A DNA stretch of 64,000 nucleotides from an uncultured Verrucomicrobiota bacterium (GCA_937873455.1 CALMYG010000081.1:1-64000), one strand, 5' to 3'; numbered from the stretch's first letter, positions 27,278 to 38,320 are shown. Notes: generated from the sequence alone by a model not told the origin. Program-made: numbers and translations.

Positions 27278-30253
27278 ATGCAGGTGCGACGATTACTTGA
27301 GTGTTCGATACTTTTTGCCTGCGCCGTCTACCAGATCAACGCTGGAGCCGCGTCGACGCCGGTGTTGCGTAACCCCTATCGGGATGGCGTGATTGGTGCG
27401 GGCGGATATCATTCCCTGGTTGTTCGTTCCTCGACATCCGTGGCGGCCTGGGGAGGCAATGGTTTTGGTCAGCGAATCGTGCCGGAGCCCAATTCTGATT
27501 TTGTCGCCGTTTCGGGTGGCGAGCTTCACTCCCTTGGGTTAAAGCAGGATGGCGTCATTGCCGCTTGGGGCCGCAACCTCGAAAACCAGCTTGCCGTGCC
27601 GACTCCCAATGCGGACTTTTCCGCGATTGCCGCCGGCGGTTATCATTCCATGGGCTTGAAGGCGGATGGCGTGGTCGTCGTTTGGGGCCGCAACACCTCC
27701 GGCCAGACCAACGTGCCCGCGCCCAACGTCAACTTCATTGCGGTGGCGGCCGGACGCAACCACTCGCTCGGCTTAAAGGCGGATGGGCGGATTATTGCCT
27801 GGGGCGCGAACACCTACGGGCAGTCCTCGGTTCCCGCACCCAACACCAACTTTGTCGCGATGGCCGGCGGCGATTGGCATACGTTGGGATTGAAATCGGA
27901 TGGAAGCATCGTGGCGTGGGGGCGTAACAACCTTGGCCAATGCAGCATTCCGGAACCCAACACGAATTTCGTTGCCGTGGCCGCCGGATTCGTTCACAGC
28001 CTGGCCTTGAAGCGCGATGGCAGCTTGGTGGCTTGGGGTGATCATGCATTCGATCAACTGGAGATCCCCGAGCCGAATCAGGACTTCGTGGCCATCGCCG
28101 CCAATGGGTTTCATTCGTTGGCCCTGCGCGCCGACGGTACCGTAGTGGCGTGGGGAAGAAATTTCGAGGGTCAAACGAACGTTGCCCCGCCAAATGCCGA
28201 CATGGGGTTGGCTGAATCGGGGGTGTCGCCCGGGCAAGGTTCTACGACGGGCGGGTATCCCGTGGTGGTGCGCGGTTATTTCCTCGGCGGTGACATCACC
28301 AACGTTTCGTTGGCCGGCATTGAGGTTGAGGCCATTCTGGGCCAAACTGACCGCGAGATTGTGGTGTTGGCCGGCGCCGCGCCGGGGCCGACCGGTGGCG
28401 CGGTGCGTGCCCTATCCGCTAGCGCCGGGGAATTGATCCACGAAGTGGGGTTCCAGTATATCGGCGAGCAGGTCATTGCGTTTGATGCCATTCCAGATCA
28501 AATCGCCACCAATCATGTGGAATTGACCGCCACCGCATCTTCGGGGCTTCCGGTCTCGTTCAGCGTGATTGAGGGTCCGGCCATATTATCCGGCGGCGCC
28601 AACCTGAGTTTCACCGGCGCCGGAACGGTGGCGATCGCCGCCAACCAGGCGGGCGATGCCGAATGGTACCCGGCGGCGACGGTCACCCAGTGGTTTGCCG
28701 TGGCGAAGGCGGGTGCGAACATCTTCTTTGCTGATGCGGAACAGGTGTACAATGGCGCTCCGCGCCCGATCACCGTTTCGACCATGCCCACCGGCCTTGC
28801 GGTTTCCGTCACGTATGATGGCCAACCGGTTGCTCCGGTTTTCGCGGGTAGTTATGTGGTGGATGCCGTGATTGACGATCTCGTGTATGCCGGAGAGGAC
28901 ACGACGACGCTGGTCATTCGGCCGGCCGTTCCCGTGATCACCATTTTGGCCGCCAACACCACCTACGATGGCAACCTGCATCCCGCCACCGTGTTAACCG
29001 ATCCTGAAGGCTTGACCGTTTTCATCACCTACGAGGGCCAGACCAATGTACCGGTGAATGCCGGCCTTTACGAGGTGATCGCCTCGGTGAACGAACCCAA
29101 CTATGTCGGCGCGGCAACCGCGACATTCAGCATTGCCAAGGCGGACCAGTCGGTTGATTTCGACGCCCTTCCGGATCAAATCACCACCAATCGACTGGGC
29201 TTGGCCGCCACCGCCTCGTCCGGGTTGCCGGTTGGTTTCAATGTGGCGGTGGGGCCGGGCCTGATCACGGAGGCGACCAACTTGAGTTTCACGGCCGCCG
29301 GATTGGTCGGCGTTTCGGCCAGTCAGCCCGGGAATTCCAATTTCAACGCCGGTGGGGTTACCGTGTTCTTCCAGGTTTCCAAGGCCAACCAAGTCATCGA
29401 CTTCCCGTTGCTGGATTCGCAATCCGTTACCGCTTCGGTCGCGTTGGGCGCGACCGCCTCGTCGGGCCTGCCGGTCTCATATGCCGTGGCAAGCGGTCCC
29501 GGCGTGCTTACCAACGGCAATGTGCTGACGTTTAGCGGAACCGGCGAAGTTTTCGTCGCAGCCAACCAGGCCGGCGATGCGATTTGGAATGCCGCGATGC
29601 CGGTAACGAATTGGATCGAGGTGACGGGTGACGCCTTCTTCAAGCTCGATGTATGGGCCGGCCCGAACGGGTCCACGGATCCGGCCGGTGAGAGTCTCCG
29701 AGCCGCTGGCGCGACGGTTACGATCACCGCCATTCCCGAGTCGTATTACGTGTTCACCAATTGGTCCGGTGATGTCGCCGTCGGCGATATTTTTGAAAAT
29801 CCCGTGGTGATTACCATGACCGGTCCCAAATCGATTACCGCTCATTTTACCGCCCAGACCACCTCGGGCGGGATCCCGCTGCCGTGGTTGGTCGGGTATG
29901 GCATCACCAACGACTTTGAGGCCGCCGTCTTACTGGATCACGATGGCGACGGTGTCCCAACCGGCGAAGAATACGTTGCCGACACCGATCCCACCGATGG
30001 CAGTTCCTACCTGGCGCTCGATCGGATCCGGGTATCGGCCACAACGAATGGCATACGCGTGGTTTTGACCGCACCGGTATCCACCAACCGGCTTTATGAT
30101 GTGCAGCATCGCGCGGTGTCGCCACCGGGCGAATGGATCGATGTGGCGGAACTGCTTTCAATAGCGCCGGTGTCTTCGGAATTGATACTGACCAATGAAC
30201 CGGCGATCGATGGTGTTCCCTGGTACCGGTTGCGGGTGCGGCTGGCGCCTTGA
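27278..30253 (+). CDS. Secreted RCC1-repeat / TIG / MBG multidomain protein
   Basis: A 991-aa exported protein. After a signal peptide (CSILFACAVYQINAGAAS) come seven RCC1-like blade repeats (~41-305; 'AVAAGxxHSLGLKxDGxIVAWGxN' followed by 'VPxPN'). An IPT/TIG-like domain and several MBG/Ig-like modules follow ('QVIDF..L..Q...........ATASSGLPVSY'). Next is an InlB-type repeat (VTITAIPESYYVFTNWSGD), then an EF-hand-like Asp-rich loop (DHDGDGVPTGEEYVADTDP) and a terminal ~90-aa domain. The same last two modules end the GH31 protein at 50042. It is probably a surface protein; its ligand is unknown. Met at 27278 is chosen because it directly precedes the signal peptide. Confidence 0.85.
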   Translation: MQVRRLLECSILFACAVYQINAGAASTPVLRNPYRDGVIGAGGYHSLVVRSSTSVAAWGGNGFGQRIVPEPNSDFVAVSGGELHSLGLKQDGVIAAWGRNLENQLAVPTPNADFSAIAAGGYHSMGLKADGVVVVWGRNTSGQTNVPAPNVNFIAVAAGRNHSLGLKADGRIIAWGANTYGQSSVPAPNTNFVAMAGGDWHTLGLKSDGSIVAWGRNNLGQCSIPEPNTNFVAVAAGFVHSLALKRDGSLVAWGDHAFDQLEIPEPNQDFVAIAANGFHSLALRADGTVVAWGRNFEGQTNVAPPNADMGLAESGVSPGQGSTTGGYPVVVRGYFLGGDITNVSLAGIEVEAILGQTDREIVVLAGAAPGPTGGAVRALSASAGELIHEVGFQYIGEQVIAFDAIPDQIATNHVELTATASSGLPVSFSVIEGPAILSGGANLSFTGAGTVAIAANQAGDAEWYPAATVTQWFAVAKAGANIFFADAEQVYNGAPRPITVSTMPTGLAVSVTYDGQPVAPVFAGSYVVDAVIDDLVYAGEDTTTLVIRPAVPVITILAANTTYDGNLHPATVLTDPEGLTVFITYEGQTNVPVNAGLYEVIASVNEPNYVGAATATFSIAKADQSVDFDALPDQITTNRLGLAATASSGLPVGFNVAVGPGLITEATNLSFTAAGLVGVSASQPGNSNFNAGGVTVFFQVSKANQVIDFPLLDSQSVTASVALGATASSGLPVSYAVASGPGVLTNGNVLTFSGTGEVFVAANQAGDAIWNAAMPVTNWIEVTGDAFFKLDVWAGPNGSTDPAGESLRAAGATVTITAIPESYYVFTNWSGDVAVGDIFENPVVITMTGPKSITAHFTAQTTSGGIPLPWLVGYGITNDFEAAVLLDHDGDGVPTGEEYVADTDPTDGSSYLALDRIRVSATTNGIRVVLTAPVSTNRLYDVQHRAVSPPGEWIDVAELLSIAPVSSELILTNEPAIDGVPWYRLRVRLAP

Positions 30254-30263
30254 TCGGGTCGGT

Positions 30264-31805
30264 TCAGCCGGCGTGACGGGCTTGTCGTTTCAGGCGCTCG
30301 GCGGCGGTTCGCGGAGCGCGTGATCTCCGGGTGATCGTGGCCGGAACGTGGGGCCGCAGGAACGGTGGCACATCGCGATTGGCATCGCGGAGAAGATCTT
30401 CGACCAAGGCTCCGGCAATGCGGTCCGCTTTCAGGCCGCCGGCATCCTGGAGGTATTGCCATAACCTTTCGGCGAGAAATTCCAGCGCCAACTTGTGGGT
30501 GCGGCCTTCCCGCGCGTGAAACCAGGAAAAAAACGCGGACAATGCCGCGTACGGGGAGGCTTGATCCTGCCATAGCAGCGGAAGGGTTTTGATGAAGCGA
30601 CCGCTGTTGCCGTAAAGATTCCAGAACCGGGCAAAACGACGAAGGGATTGCATGGCCTCAAAGTCGATCAGTCGGGTCCGCAGAATTTCGTAGGGCGGCT
30701 CCGGGCTGAATACCAAGCCCCATTCTTTTTCGTGCCGGATGATCGGGGTCCCGCGCAGGCGTTTCAGCGGGTTAACTTGAATTTCCTGGGGGCCCAGCGC
30801 CAACAGGCGATCGAAGCCGCGCCCGATGCTTTCAGTATCCTCGCCGGGAAGTCCGACGATCAGGTCGGCATGAATGTGTGCGCCGGTTTCGGCCAGCAGC
30901 CAGCGGATGTTTTCTTCCGTGCGCAGGTAATGCTGCTTGCGGCTGATCAATTCCGCCACCTGTTCGTTGAAGGTTTGAATGCCGACCTCGAACTGAAGCG
31001 CGCCCCGGGGAAAGCATCGCAAAATTTCCTTAAGCGGCTCGGGAAGCCGGTCGGGAATCATTTCGAAATGCAGAAACAACCCGGGCCGGTAACGCTCCAG
31101 AAAAAACTCGAGGATTTTCAAGCTGTACGGGACGCTCAAATTAAAGGTGCGATCGACAAACTTGAATTCCTGAACGCCGCGATCCAGCAGGTCCTGAAAC
31201 GCCGGGAGGAGTGTTTCCAGCGGGAAGCGATTCAAGTGCTGGTCAAGGGAGGAAAGGCAGAATTCGCAGGTGAACGGACAACCGCGTGACGCTTCGACAT
31301 AGATGACCCGGTTGCGGACATCTTCCTCGGTGTAGAGATGATAGGGCAGGGCGAGGCGGCGGGTGTCGGGTGGCGGGCTAACTACCAGTTTGTCGACGGG
31401 ACGCTCGCCGTTCCAAATGCGTCGGCACAATGCGGGAAACGTCTCGTCGGCTTCCCCGGTAACCACGTAATCGGCGAGGGCGCACAGCGGTTGTTCCTCC
31501 CATTCGTGGCTGACTTCCGGTCCGCCGACGACGAGAATCAGATCGGGCCGCAAACGCTTGAGCATGGCCGCGATTTCGGTAAGGGGGCGCACATTCCAGA
31601 TATATACGCCGAAACCCACCATGCGCGGCTGTTTACGGAGAATCGCCTCGATGACATCCATCGGCGGGGTTTGCAGATCGAATTCCAGCATCGCGGCCTT
31701 CTCGGCCAGTTCGCCGAGATTGGCCGTCAGGTAACGCAGGCCGAACGCGGCATGGCTGTAACGCGCGTTCAGGGTGGCGAGAACGAGTTCCGCCGTGTTC
31801 AACAA
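30264..31805 (-). CDS. B12-binding radical SAM protein with DUF4080-type C-terminus
   Basis: A 513-aa protein. An N-terminal cobalamin-binding fold (LATLNARYSHAAFGLRYL; VVGGPEVSHEW) is followed by a radical SAM domain with the CxxxCxxC cluster motif in GCPFTCEFCLSS, then 'EVGIQTFNEQV' and 'DLIVGLPGED'. The C-terminal ~170 residues resemble DUF4080. It is likely a methyltransferase or rearranging enzyme of unknown substrate. It starts with TTG at 31805, preceded by GGTGGAA and overlapping the nadA stop, so it is translated from the nadA transcript. Its stop lies 10 bases from the convergent RCC1 gene. Confidence 0.85.
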   Translation of the reverse strand: MLNTAELVLATLNARYSHAAFGLRYLTANLGELAEKAAMLEFDLQTPPMDVIEAILRKQPRMVGFGVYIWNVRPLTEIAAMLKRLRPDLILVVGGPEVSHEWEEQPLCALADYVVTGEADETFPALCRRIWNGERPVDKLVVSPPPDTRRLALPYHLYTEEDVRNRVIYVEASRGCPFTCEFCLSSLDQHLNRFPLETLLPAFQDLLDRGVQEFKFVDRTFNLSVPYSLKILEFFLERYRPGLFLHFEMIPDRLPEPLKEILRCFPRGALQFEVGIQTFNEQVAELISRKQHYLRTEENIRWLLAETGAHIHADLIVGLPGEDTESIGRGFDRLLALGPQEIQVNPLKRLRGTPIIRHEKEWGLVFSPEPPYEILRTRLIDFEAMQSLRRFARFWNLYGNSGRFIKTLPLLWQDQASPYAALSAFFSWFHAREGRTHKLALEFLAERLWQYLQDAGGLKADRIAGALVEDLLRDANRDVPPFLRPHVPATITRRSRAPRTAAERLKRQARHAG

Positions 31806-32740
31806 ATTTCCACCATGCGTTGAATGGCTTTCCGCGCGCGGTCGGCGGTTTCCCGGGGCACCTTGACTTCAAAGACCTCCTCGCGCAGGGCCCGGAGCAC
31901 CTTTTCCAGGGTAATCATCTTCATGAACTGGCAGACCGCCCGCTCGTTCACGGGTATGAACGTTTTGCCGGGATTAAATTTTCGCATCCGGTGCAGGATG
32001 CCGGTTTCGGTGGCGACAAGAAACTCGCGCCGGTTGGACTCCTGGGCTCGCCGCACCATGCCTTCGGTGGACAGGATGTAGGTGTCCGGATATGCGGCGG
32101 GATTGCAGGACATGTTGAACATGGCCGCGGAGGCGCATCCGCATTCCGGGTGAATCAGGAATTCCGCATCCCGGTGCTCGGCCCGTTTTGCTTCCATGTC
32201 TTCAGGGCGGATGCCGGCATGGACGTGGCATTCGCCGGCCCATATTTTGATGTTGTCGCGTCCGGTTTCGCGTTTCACGTAGGCGCCGAGAAACATGTCG
32301 GGACAGAATAGAATGTCGCGTTCCGGGGGAATGGCGTTGACGACCTTGACGGCATTGGAGGACGTGCAGCAGTAATCGGTTTCCGCCTTCACGTCGGCGG
32401 TGGTGTTGACGTAACTAACCACCACCGCGCCGGGGTTCTCCGCCTTCCATTTGACCAATTGGTCGGCGGTGATGGTCGCGGCGAGGGAGCAACCGGCGTT
32501 CAGGTCGGGGATCAGGACTTTTTTGTCCGGGGCGAGGATGGAGGCGGTTTCCGCCATGAAATGCACGCCGCAAAAAACGATGATATCCGCATCGGTGGCC
32601 GCCGCCTTCTGGGAAAGGCCGAGTGAATCGCCGACAAAATCGGCGATGTCCTGTACCTCCGGTCGCTCGTAATTGTGGGCGATGATAAAGGCGTTTTTTT
32701 GTTTTTTTAACGCCAGGATTTCTTCTGCCAATTCACTCAT
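31799..32740 (-). CDS. nadA: Quinolinate synthase
   Basis: A 313-aa NadA condensing iminoaspartate and dihydroxyacetone phosphate to quinolinate in NAD synthesis. The family segments are all present: AHNYERPEVQDIADFVGDS, YVNTTADVKAETDYCCTSSNA, IHPECGC and ATETGILHRM. Conserved Cys residues are positioned to bind the 4Fe-4S cluster. nadB and nadC are not in the window. It forms an overlapping pair with the radical SAM gene. Confidence 0.96.
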   Translation of the reverse strand: MSELAEEILALKKQKNAFIIAHNYERPEVQDIADFVGDSLGLSQKAAATDADIIVFCGVHFMAETASILAPDKKVLIPDLNAGCSLAATITADQLVKWKAENPGAVVVSYVNTTADVKAETDYCCTSSNAVKVVNAIPPERDILFCPDMFLGAYVKRETGRDNIKIWAGECHVHAGIRPEDMEAKRAEHRDAEFLIHPECGCASAAMFNMSCNPAAYPDTYILSTEGMVRRAQESNRREFLVATETGILHRMRKFNPGKTFIPVNERAVCQFMKMITLEKVLRALREEVFEVKVPRETADRARKAIQRMVEIC

Positions 32741-32817
32741 ACCCTTACGCTAGCCCGGTTTTGGCCATGAATCAATGCCGGAAGCGACCGCTTGCCCCGG
32801 GCGGTGATTCCCGGTAG

Positions 32818-32843
32818 ACTCCGCGTTTTAACGTAAACGGAGT
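32818..32843. promoter_or_regulatory. Inverted repeat in the nadA-folD divergent promoter region
   Basis: ACTCCG and CGGAGT arms, with GTTT/AAAC pairing inside them, form an imperfect dyad 10 bases before folD and about 80 bases before nadA. It could be a regulator binding site or a leader hairpin; no known motif is recognised. Confidence 0.3.
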
Positions 32844-32853
32844 ACCCGGCGTT

Positions 32854-33747
32854 ATGGCGATGATTTTGGACGGCAAGGAAATGTCCGCGCACATGCGGGC
32901 GGAAATGATGGACGACGTGCGCACCCTCGTGGCCTCCGGGGTTACCCCGGGATTGGGCGTGGTGCTGGTCGGCGACAATCCCGCCTCGCGTTCCTACGTT
33001 ACGGCCAAGGAAAAGGCCTGCGCGGAAACCGGCCTGTACTCCCGGGAAATCTCCCTGCCCGCCGGCGCCAGCCGGGCGGAGATTTTGGACGCGGTTGCGG
33101 GGTTGAACCGCGATCCCGCCATCCATGGCATTCTTGTGCAATTGCCGCTTCCGGATGCTTCGATGGAGCAGGCGGTGATCCAGGCCATTGACCCGGACAA
33201 GGATGTCGACGGATTCCACCCGGTTAATGTCGGCCGGATGTTGCTCGGGTTGCCGGCGTTTATTCCCTGCACGCCGCACGGCGTGTTGCATATGCTCAAA
33301 CGCAGTGGAAACCTGCCGGCCGGGAAACATGTCGTCGTGGTAGGGCGTAGTAACATCGTGGGCCGACCGCTGGTGAATCTGCTTTCCCTCAAAAATCATT
33401 TGGGTAACGCCACGGTCACGATGTGTCATACCGGGACGCCGGATGTCGGACGTTTCACCCGTGAGGCGGATATCGTGATCGCCGCGGCGGGTCGGCCCGG
33501 AACCATTACCGCCGACATGGTGCGCGAAGGCGCCGTGGTCATTGATGTCGGGGTGAACCGTGTGCCCGACCCGTCAAAAAAGTCAGGGTTCCGCCTGGTC
33601 GGCGATGTCGATTACGACGCGGTGGCGTCGAAAGCCTCCGCGATCACCCCGGTGCCGGGCGGCGTCGGCCCGATGACCATCACCATGCTGTTGTTCAATA
33701 CCATTCAATCGGCGCGGCAAGCGTTGGCGCGCGCCTCGGAGCCTTGA
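32854..33747 (+). CDS. folD: Bifunctional methylenetetrahydrofolate dehydrogenase/cyclohydrolase
   Basis: A 297-aa FolD interconverting 5,10-methylene-, methenyl- and 10-formyl-tetrahydrofolate with NADP, supplying one-carbon units for purines, formyl-Met and methionine. The signatures are clear: VLVGDNPASRSYVTAKEKACAE with the catalytic Lys, GILVQLPLP, VGRSNIVGRPLVNLL (dinucleotide loop) and TPVPGGVGPMTITML. It is four bases ahead of the LptF/G gene and probably co-transcribed with it. Confidence 0.96.
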   Translation: MAMILDGKEMSAHMRAEMMDDVRTLVASGVTPGLGVVLVGDNPASRSYVTAKEKACAETGLYSREISLPAGASRAEILDAVAGLNRDPAIHGILVQLPLPDASMEQAVIQAIDPDKDVDGFHPVNVGRMLLGLPAFIPCTPHGVLHMLKRSGNLPAGKHVVVVGRSNIVGRPLVNLLSLKNHLGNATVTMCHTGTPDVGRFTREADIVIAAAGRPGTITADMVREGAVVIDVGVNRVPDPSKKSGFRLVGDVDYDAVASKASAITPVPGGVGPMTITMLLFNTIQSARQALARASEP

Positions 33748-33751
33748 CCCC

Positions 33752-34870
33752 GTGCGCGTGTTGCAGCGATACATTCTTGCCGATTTTCTTGTCTCGTTTT
33801 TCATGACGTTGAGCGTGATCACGTTTGTCATGTGCCTCGGCGTGGTCATCCGGGCGATTGACATCGCCGCCCGCGGCGTCTCCGGCGAGCTGATCGCCAA
33901 GCTGTTCCTTCTCAACATCCCGTACATGATGACATTCTCCATCCCGATGGGGGTGTTGACCGCCAGCCTGCTTTTATTCGGGCGGTTATCGTTCGACGGG
34001 GAACTTACGGCGATGCGGGCCTGCGGCCTGAGCATCTGGCAGATTATTTCCCCCATCGTGATTGCCTCGGTGTTGTTTACCGGAATATGCACCTATATCA
34101 ACACCACGGTGGCGCCTCAAGCCAAGGAAATGTCCCGCGAATTGCTACGCGATATCGGCATGGAGCAACCGATCAACCTGCTTGAAGTCGGCCGCTTCGT
34201 GCAGGACTTTCCGGGGTTGATGATCTACATCGGCTCGCGTGACGGGAACAACGTCACCGATGTGGTGGTATACGAACGCGACGAGTCCGGACCGGTGCGC
34301 AACGTGCGGGCTCAACGCGGGGTGTTGCGGACGGAAGAAGGTGAAAAAGCCCTGTTCATCGACTTGTACGGCGTGCGGATTGACCAGCGCGAATCAGGCG
34401 CCGTGGACGATCCCACGAAGTCCCATTACATCAATGCCGAATTTTATCCGGTGAAGTTGGATTTTTCCTCGTTCACCCCGCAAAACCGCCGGAAAAAGCC
34501 GTCCGACATGACGTTGGGCGAGCTGATAACCAAGGTGCGGGATGTTCGCAAATCATTTCCGGACCTGACCCCGCGGGACCTGTACCGGCAGCGAACCTTT
34601 CTGATTGTGGAGGTGAACAAGCGGTTTGCCATGGCCATGTCGTGTTTTGCCTTTGCCTTGATCGGGATTCCCCTCGGCATGAAGAGCCGCCGCAAGGAGT
34701 CGTCGATTGGCGTGGGTATCGCCCTGGCCCTGGTTTTTTTCTTCTACCTGTTCCTCATCATCGCCAACTCTCTGGTGGGTCGGCCGGAGCTTCGTCCCGA
34801 TCTGGTGGTATGGCTTCCGGTGATCCTGTGCGAAGTCATCGGTTTTGTGCTGATATGGCGGATGAAATAA
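33752..34870 (+). CDS. LptF/LptG family lipopolysaccharide export permease
   Basis: A 372-aa YjgP/YjgQ-type permease. Three N-terminal transmembrane helices (ILADFLVSFFMTLSVITFVMCLG; IPYMMTFSIPMGVLTASLLLFGRL; ISPIVIASVLFTGICTYI), a periplasmic jellyroll of ~150 residues and three C-terminal helices match LptF/LptG. These pair with LptB to extract LPS from the inner membrane, consistent with lpxD at 58692. It starts at GTG. Its partner permease and lptB are not in the window, and sequence alone does not tell LptF from LptG. Confidence 0.88.
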   Translation: MRVLQRYILADFLVSFFMTLSVITFVMCLGVVIRAIDIAARGVSGELIAKLFLLNIPYMMTFSIPMGVLTASLLLFGRLSFDGELTAMRACGLSIWQIISPIVIASVLFTGICTYINTTVAPQAKEMSRELLRDIGMEQPINLLEVGRFVQDFPGLMIYIGSRDGNNVTDVVVYERDESGPVRNVRAQRGVLRTEEGEKALFIDLYGVRIDQRESGAVDDPTKSHYINAEFYPVKLDFSSFTPQNRRKKPSDMTLGELITKVRDVRKSFPDLTPRDLYRQRTFLIVEVNKRFAMAMSCFAFALIGIPLGMKSRRKESSIGVGIALALVFFFYLFLIIANSLVGRPELRPDLVVWLPVILCEVIGFVLIWRMK

Positions 34871-34879
34871 GCGGCCGGT

Positions 34880-35770
34880 TTACGGCATCCGCGGCGTGAA
34901 TTCCGGTGCGGCCCGGATTAGTTCCTCCAGCGGCGCATCGGCATCAGGAAAGGGTTTGGCGATCCAGGCCTTGGCGACATAGAGGCGTCCATCCCGGTGT
35001 TCGATCCACGCGGTGGCACGCACGTTTCCCCGGCGCAGATGCAGGCGGCGCGGTTTGAAGGTTCCCTCGGCGTGCAGGTGGTCATCGCCCCGTGTGGCGC
35101 GATGGAAAATGCGGAGATCGCCGACATCCCGGCCCAGCGAGGTGCGCAACCAGCTTTCCAGGTCGCCTTTAAACCAGGACCCGACCATGCCCAGCCGCCC
35201 GAATTGCCAACTATTGCCGGTGGCCGGGTGGGTAAACGTGAATTCCGCGCGCGCGGGTTGGGCGATGCAGCCTTCGAATGCCGCCGTCGCGGGAACCTGA
35301 AGATCCAATCCAAACGCCCGCCACGGCTGGCGGTTGCCCTCCACCCGCGGCATGCCGCTGATGGCGGGAAGCACGGCATTCTCCAGCTCAATGTCCCGGG
35401 CTTCCGGCCAGAGAAAGACCACTTCGACGAGGCAGCCGATTTCCGGCAAATATTTTCCAAAGCGGGAGGTACGCTCCCGGTTGACCACGCCGGAAAATCC
35501 ATGCCAGCCCGCCTTGCGGGCGCGTTCGGCCTCCGTTAGTTTTTTCTCGTGCTCGAGCCGGTTCATGTAATCCGTGACCATCCGGTCGTAGTCCGGTTCG
35601 CCTTTTACGGTTTTCCAGCTCAATTCGAAGCGAAACTGATACCGGTCGGCAAAGGCGCATCGCCCCCGGTTAAATTCCGAGGAAAATTGGAGCATTTCCC
35701 AGGTGGCCGGGAGCCGGACGGCAATATGCCGCCAAATCCAGGTGACCATGTACGGTGTCGGGTTGCTCAT
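34880..35770 (-). CDS. Hypothetical protein, 296 aa
   Basis: A 296-aa soluble protein without signal peptide or membrane segment. It opens MSNPTPYMVTWIWRHIAVRLPATWEMLQFSSE and contains two similar beta-rich blocks with many Trp and Arg residues (FADRYQFRFELSW; GSWFKGDLESWL; HAEGTFKPRRLHLRRGNVRA). I do not recognise a family and see no catalytic motif. It is convergent with the LptF/G gene (9-base gap) and divergent from the SahR-like regulator. Length and codon use look like a genuine gene. Confidence 0.7.
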   Translation of the reverse strand: MSNPTPYMVTWIWRHIAVRLPATWEMLQFSSEFNRGRCAFADRYQFRFELSWKTVKGEPDYDRMVTDYMNRLEHEKKLTEAERARKAGWHGFSGVVNRERTSRFGKYLPEIGCLVEVVFLWPEARDIELENAVLPAISGMPRVEGNRQPWRAFGLDLQVPATAAFEGCIAQPARAEFTFTHPATGNSWQFGRLGMVGSWFKGDLESWLRTSLGRDVGDLRIFHRATRGDDHLHAEGTFKPRRLHLRRGNVRATAWIEHRDGRLYVAKAWIAKPFPDADAPLEELIRAAPEFTPRMP

Positions 35771-35819
35771 GAACAGGCGACGGTACGAGGCGATACGTGA
35801 TTAAGCAATACACTATTAA

Positions 35820-35836
35820 CTTGCAATAGGCGCAAG
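35820..35836. promoter_or_regulatory. Short dyad upstream of the SahR-like regulator
   Basis: CTTGC and GCAAG arms spaced by seven bases lie 34 bases before the regulator start. ArsR-type repressors bind dyads near their own promoters, so this is a candidate operator, though arms of five bases are common by chance. Confidence 0.25.
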
Positions 35837-35869
35837 GTGTAATATCCTTTTATCCGAAAGTACGCATAT

Positions 35870-36796
35870 ATGGCGGTCCCGCATACCATTGAACTGTTTA
35901 AAGCGCTGGCGGACGATGTCCGGCTGCGGTTGATTCGCGCAGTGATGACGGCGGAATTGTCGGTGGCGGAACTGGTTCAGGTTCTTGGGCTTCCGCAGTC
36001 CACGGTCAGTCGGCACCTCAAGCCGCTGCGGGATGGCGCCTTGGTCGAGACCCGCCGGGATGGCACTTCGATTTATTACCGCAAAGGTCCGGCCTTGACC
36101 GATGCGGCTTTGACGTCGGTTTTGGAGCGGGAGTTGGCTCGCTTGCCGACCGCCAAGTCGGACGCGGCGGCGATTAAAAAGGTGTTGGAGCTGCGTCGGC
36201 AGCGCAGTCACGATTTTTTTGAGAAGATGGCCGGTAAGTACGGGGAGTTGACCCAGCCCGGTGGCGGGTGGGCGGCCCTTGCGGCCGGCTTGGCCGCGGG
36301 ATTTTCCGGTCGCGATGTCGTGGACCTCGGCGCGGGAGAAGGGGAGTTGGCGCTGTTACTGGCCCGGTTTGCCGGTTCGGTGACCGCGGTCGACCAGTCC
36401 AAGGCGATGTTGCGTCAAGTCGCGGCGCGCGCCGAGGAGGCCGGATTGAGCGCGGTGGTGCGGGTGTGCCGCGCCGACTTGGAAGCTCTGCCGTTGGAAG
36501 ACGGCAGCGCGGATGTCGCCCTGCTCAGCCAGGCGTTGCATCATGCCGCGCAGCCGGAGAAGGCGGTCCGCGAGGCGGGACGTATTCTACGGAGCGGGGG
36601 TCAGTTAATTGTCCTCGATTTGATGAAGCACGATCAGGATTGGGTGCGCGAACAGTGGGCTGATCAGTGGCTGGGTTTTGAAGAAGCGGATGTTCGCGGT
36701 TGGATGAAGGCGGCGGGACTGCGGGAAATCCGCACCGACCGGCTGCCCGCCGCCGCGCCGGAATTTTCAGTGTTGTTGGCAAGTGCGAAAAAATAA
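35870..36796 (+). CDS. SahR-like ArsR-family regulator with methyltransferase domain
   Basis: A 308-aa fusion. Residues ~5-90 are an ArsR winged helix ([42 protein letters not shown]). Residues ~105-308 are a class I SAM-dependent methyltransferase-like domain with motif [16 protein letters not shown] near 149. This architecture next to ahcY matches SahR, described in proteobacteria as a repressor of methionine-cycle genes that responds to S-adenosylhomocysteine. Here ahcY follows after 14 bases, so sensing SAH or SAM to control ahcY is a well-supported inference. Methyltransferase activity is not implied. Confidence 0.85.
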   Translation: MAVPHTIELFKALADDVRLRLIRAVMTAELSVAELVQVLGLPQSTVSRHLKPLRDGALVETRRDGTSIYYRKGPALTDAALTSVLERELARLPTAKSDAAAIKKVLELRRQRSHDFFEKMAGKYGELTQPGGGWAALAAGLAAGFSGRDVVDLGAGEGELALLLARFAGSVTAVDQSKAMLRQVAARAEEAGLSAVVRVCRADLEALPLEDGSADVALLSQALHHAAQPEKAVREAGRILRSGGQLIVLDLMKHDQDWVREQWADQWLGFEEADVRGWMKAAGLREIRTDRLPAAAPEFSVLLASAKK

Positions 36797-36810
36797 AACA
36801 GGAGAGCATC

Positions 36811-38244
<1,434 letters not shown>

Positions 38245-38292
38245 TCGCCGGTTAGAACCGCAACGCCCGGGTCCTAAGGTCCGGGTAATCGA

Positions 38293-38320
38293 CGCGCCCC
38301 GGAAACGGGGCGCGTTTTTT
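38293..38320. terminator. Intrinsic terminator of ahcY, ancestrally shared with metX
   Basis: A 9-bp stem CGCGCCCCG / CGGGGCGCG closed by a GAAA loop is followed by six T. Immediately after it lies a 23-bp copy of the metX 3' end (38320-38342), in which the T-run complement supplies a TAA stop. This suggests that metX once ended here, convergent with ahcY, before the toxin-antitoxin segment intervened. Confidence 0.93.

Noticed and set aside
36700-36810. Longer start for adenosylhomocysteinase inside the SahR-like gene
   Set aside because: The extension is out-of-frame regulator sequence; the ATG at 36811 has AGGAGAG at proper spacing.
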